DNA of 64,000 nucleotides from Haematococcus lacustris (lineage: Eukaryota; Chlorophyta; Chlorophyceae; Chlamydomonadales; Haematococcaceae). The stretch lies in assembly GCA_030144725.1 (NCBI GenBank), contig JASKMD010000003.1, positions 11,203,516-11,267,515 on the forward strand, in the 5' to 3' direction. A program made the translations under genes and the position numbers. Of the stretch, positions 62,101-64,000 are shown piece after piece. The notes under the pieces are model-generated. The model was given only the letters and a program-made list of their open reading frames with translations, ran no database searches and was not told the origin of the DNA. Position 1 is the first letter of the stretch. Each line of letters opens with the position of its first letter.

Positions 62101-63814
62101 GCAGCAGCAGCAGACCGCCCCACCACCCTCCGCGCTCCACACTCCAGCTCTGCAGTGCAGCGCTGTCCCACCTAACTCTGACCTTGTGCCTGCTTCCCCC
62201 ACCAGCCCCCATCCAGCCCGACTGCTGCCCTTCCCTCAGCTCCACTCCCTGGCCCTAACGGCAGTGCAGTGCGGGTCAGTGGAGGTGAGCAGCGACCCTG
62301 ACACTGGGCTGCAGGTGTTCAACTACCTGGCAGCAGCCAGCCCATGCAGCAGCCAGGCAGAGCAGCTGTGCCGCGGCCTGGTGCTGCACCCGGACTCACA
62401 AACCCTGGTCGCCACACCCTTTCCACGCTTTGCTGCAGAGCAGCAGCTGGACTCCTCACCCTGCACTGTGACAAGGGCAGCTGCAACAGCCCTAGCACCG
62501 CCTCCTGCTGGCCAGCCTTCCTCTCCTGCAGCTGCTGCAGTGCGCGCTGCAGTCAAGGTGGATGGCTCCCTGGTCATTGCCTTCCTGTGGCAGGGCCAGG
62601 TGCATGCCTGCACGCGGCGCCGCATGACCTCTGAGCAGGCCGTGTGGGCGCAGGGGCAGCTGCGGGCCAACCCAGCCTTTGTGGCGCACGCCCAGCCCGG
62701 GTGGACCTACCTGTTTGAGGCTGTGTATGTTGCCAACACACACGTCATCAGGTACCCCTTCCAGGGGCTGGTGCTGCTGGACGCCATCTGCCCAGCAGGC
62801 CTGGGCCTGGCCTCAGGGGCAGCCAAGCACGCCCTGGCCACACGCCTGGGCACTCTGGCTGCACCAGAGCTGCAGCTGCAGCAGGCTGAGGAGCTGGGCA
62901 GCTGGCTGCAGGCTGGCCAAGCCTCCTCCTCCTCCACCTCCACCCCAAACCCCGCCCCGACCCATCCTCCTGCATCTCGTCCTCTCTCCACCTCTCTCTT
63001 CTCCTTCTCGTCCTCCTCCTCCCCCACCTCCTCACTTCACACCCCATCACACCCGCCTGCATCAGAGGGCTGGGTGGTGACCCTTGGCAGTTGTGGCCAG
63101 CGCATCAAGCTAGTGCACGACAGCTTCAAGCGCGCTCACTATGAGGCCCAGCAGCTGCACCCGCTGTGTGTGTGGGACAGGGTCAGGCAGGGGGCCAGCC
63201 GCGACCAGCTACTGCCGCCCTGGATGCCCAGCCACGTGAAGGCAGAGGCAGAGGCTGTGCTGGCGGCCCTGCACCGCAGCTTCCAGGAGGTGCGGCTGCA
63301 GCACAGGGCTAAGGGGCAAGCAGTAGCTGCTCTGAAAAACGGAGGCCGTGAGCAGCAGCCCCTGAGCATGTACTACAGCGGATGGCAAGTCGTTGCCACC
63401 CCTCACCTCCGAGCCCAGCTCCTGGACCTGGTGCGGCCGGCTCATGACGGCAGTGGCCTGCCTGCCTACCAGCCCTCAGCTGCAATGGCTCAGACCTTTG
63501 CCAAGGCCTGGCCAAAGGGGCCGCTGGCGGGTCGCCTGGCGCCCAGCCCCGAGCCGGCATGCGCCATCATTCAGACGCCGCAGTTCTTTGAGCTTGTCTT
63601 GGCTGCGCTGGGTGGAATCTCAGCACTTAGGGCCATGTCAGTGTGCTGGACATGGTGCCGGCTAGTGCGAGGCTGGCCGGGCCTTGTGGCGGCCGTGGAG
63701 CAGAGCAAGGAGATGACTCGTCCTAGACGTTTCAGACCACCACCTTACCACGATGACGATGATGACTACTCTCATGGGCCCTACTATGGCTACCGCGGTT
63801 ATGGGAGTAGGTAA
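59185..63814 (+). CDS. P-loop kinase-like / mRNA guanylyltransferase-like / Rnl1-type RNA ligase / F-box-like fusion, 3 exons
   Basis: Exons 59,185-59,468, 59,596-59,683 and 60,182-63,814 join in phase with GT-AG introns to 1,334 residues. Residues 1-124: P-loop domain with GAPGVGKTCLAR and FFSVGERLRADG, like NMP/adenylate-type kinases, and a VLVLEAVKDREGADDL strand. Residues about 340-730: covalent nucleotidyltransferase of capping-enzyme type with motif I K352-A-D-G-V-R, motif III LDGELV (468), IIIa FLVFDAL, IV ADGVVFSP (about 601), V LLLKWQPP (about 623) and VI WIMRSVRFDKVVGN. Residues about 790-1,130: T4 Rnl1-type ligase with K916-V-D-G-S-L, TRRRMTSEQAVWA, TYLFEAVY, EGWVVTL and QRIKLVHDSFKRAHY. 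Residues about 1,255-1,293: F-box-like LVLAALGGISALRAMSVCWTWCRLV. Acidic and Gly/Tyr/Arg-rich end. Low-complexity Ser/Gln linkers separate the domains. The long exon 3 frame leaves no doubt that GTase and ligase are in one protein; linkage of exon 1-2 rests on matching splice phases. Confidence 0.86.
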
Positions 63815-64000
63815 AGCGCTGCAGCTGAGCACGACCTGATGTGGGCTGCTGTGCTGGCAGTTACAGTCATGCCAGGTGTGTTCAGGTTTCTGATGGTCGT
63901 TGATAGGGCTGGTTGCTAGCTAGCAACAGCTGTTGCTGAAGTCGCTCACATCATCAGTACACACATCATACGCAGTACCACTCCCTCGCCCAGCCCCTGG
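63815..64000. other. 3' flank to window end
   Basis: No TGTAA signal in the first 100 nt after the stop; nothing else recognised. Confidence 0.4.

Overview
The window is nuclear DNA of a eukaryote, most probably a chlorophycean (Chlamydomonadales-type) green alga. Evidence: GC-rich, intron-dense genes with GT-AG introns, a TGTAA-type poly(A) signal, abundant Ala/Gln-rich proteins, a bifunctional BIO3-BIO1 biotin gene of plant/algal type, L1-like LINEs, tRNA-derived SINEs and long C/G-rich microsatellites. TTAGGG-like interstitial repeats would suit the Haematococcus/Dunaliella side of that order, but this is only an inference.

Layout. (1) 1-16,441: a tandem array of one rearranged L1-like LINE. 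Each unit starts with an inverted piece of the AP-endonuclease domain and continues in sense with the post-RT part of ORF2 (twin-priming structure). One unit is interrupted at 6,045-10,450 by an opposite-strand LINE whose APE-RT linker is occupied by a 1.6-kb (CCCCCG)n array. One unit carries a SINE with a 12-bp target duplication. (2) 16,442-about 22,000: a gag-protease retroelement with no reverse transcriptase in view, a 500-N gap near its 5' end, and a degenerate methyltransferase-like C-terminus. (3) 22,000-24,600: low-information DNA with one weak ORF and minisatellites. (4) 24,614-35,561: a 16-exon BIO3-BIO1 gene (dethiobiotin synthetase + DAPA aminotransferase); its introns carry a 107-bp-arm hairpin, telomere-like tracts and many simple repeats. 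(5) 37,481-43,500 and 44,001-50,020: the same 6,020-bp segment twice, separated by exactly 500 N, almost certainly an unmerged contig overlap. It holds a foldback element, a tRNA-derived SINE, a hAT-type MITE and a frameshifted F-box/LRR gene, and runs into a (CCCCG)n array that continues perfectly for 2.75 kb in the second copy. (6) 52,281-56,066: a diverged duplication plus an F-box/LRR fragment. (7) 56,067-57,857: an intact single-exon F-box/LRR-like gene, parent-like for the fragments nearby. (8) 59,185-63,814: a three-exon gene for a 1,334-residue protein that joins a P-loop kinase-like domain, a complete mRNA-guanylyltransferase-type domain (motifs I, III, IIIa, IV, V, VI), a complete T4 Rnl1-type RNA ligase domain and an F-box-like tail.

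The only clear metabolic gene is BIO3-BIO1, which would carry out two consecutive steps of biotin synthesis in mitochondria. The most remarkable gene is the last one, whose domain order suggests one polypeptide for RNA 5'-end processing, capping-type nucleotidyl transfer and RNA sealing. The rest of the window is mainly shaped by retrotransposition, tandem amplification and microsatellite expansion, with at least one assembly artefact.
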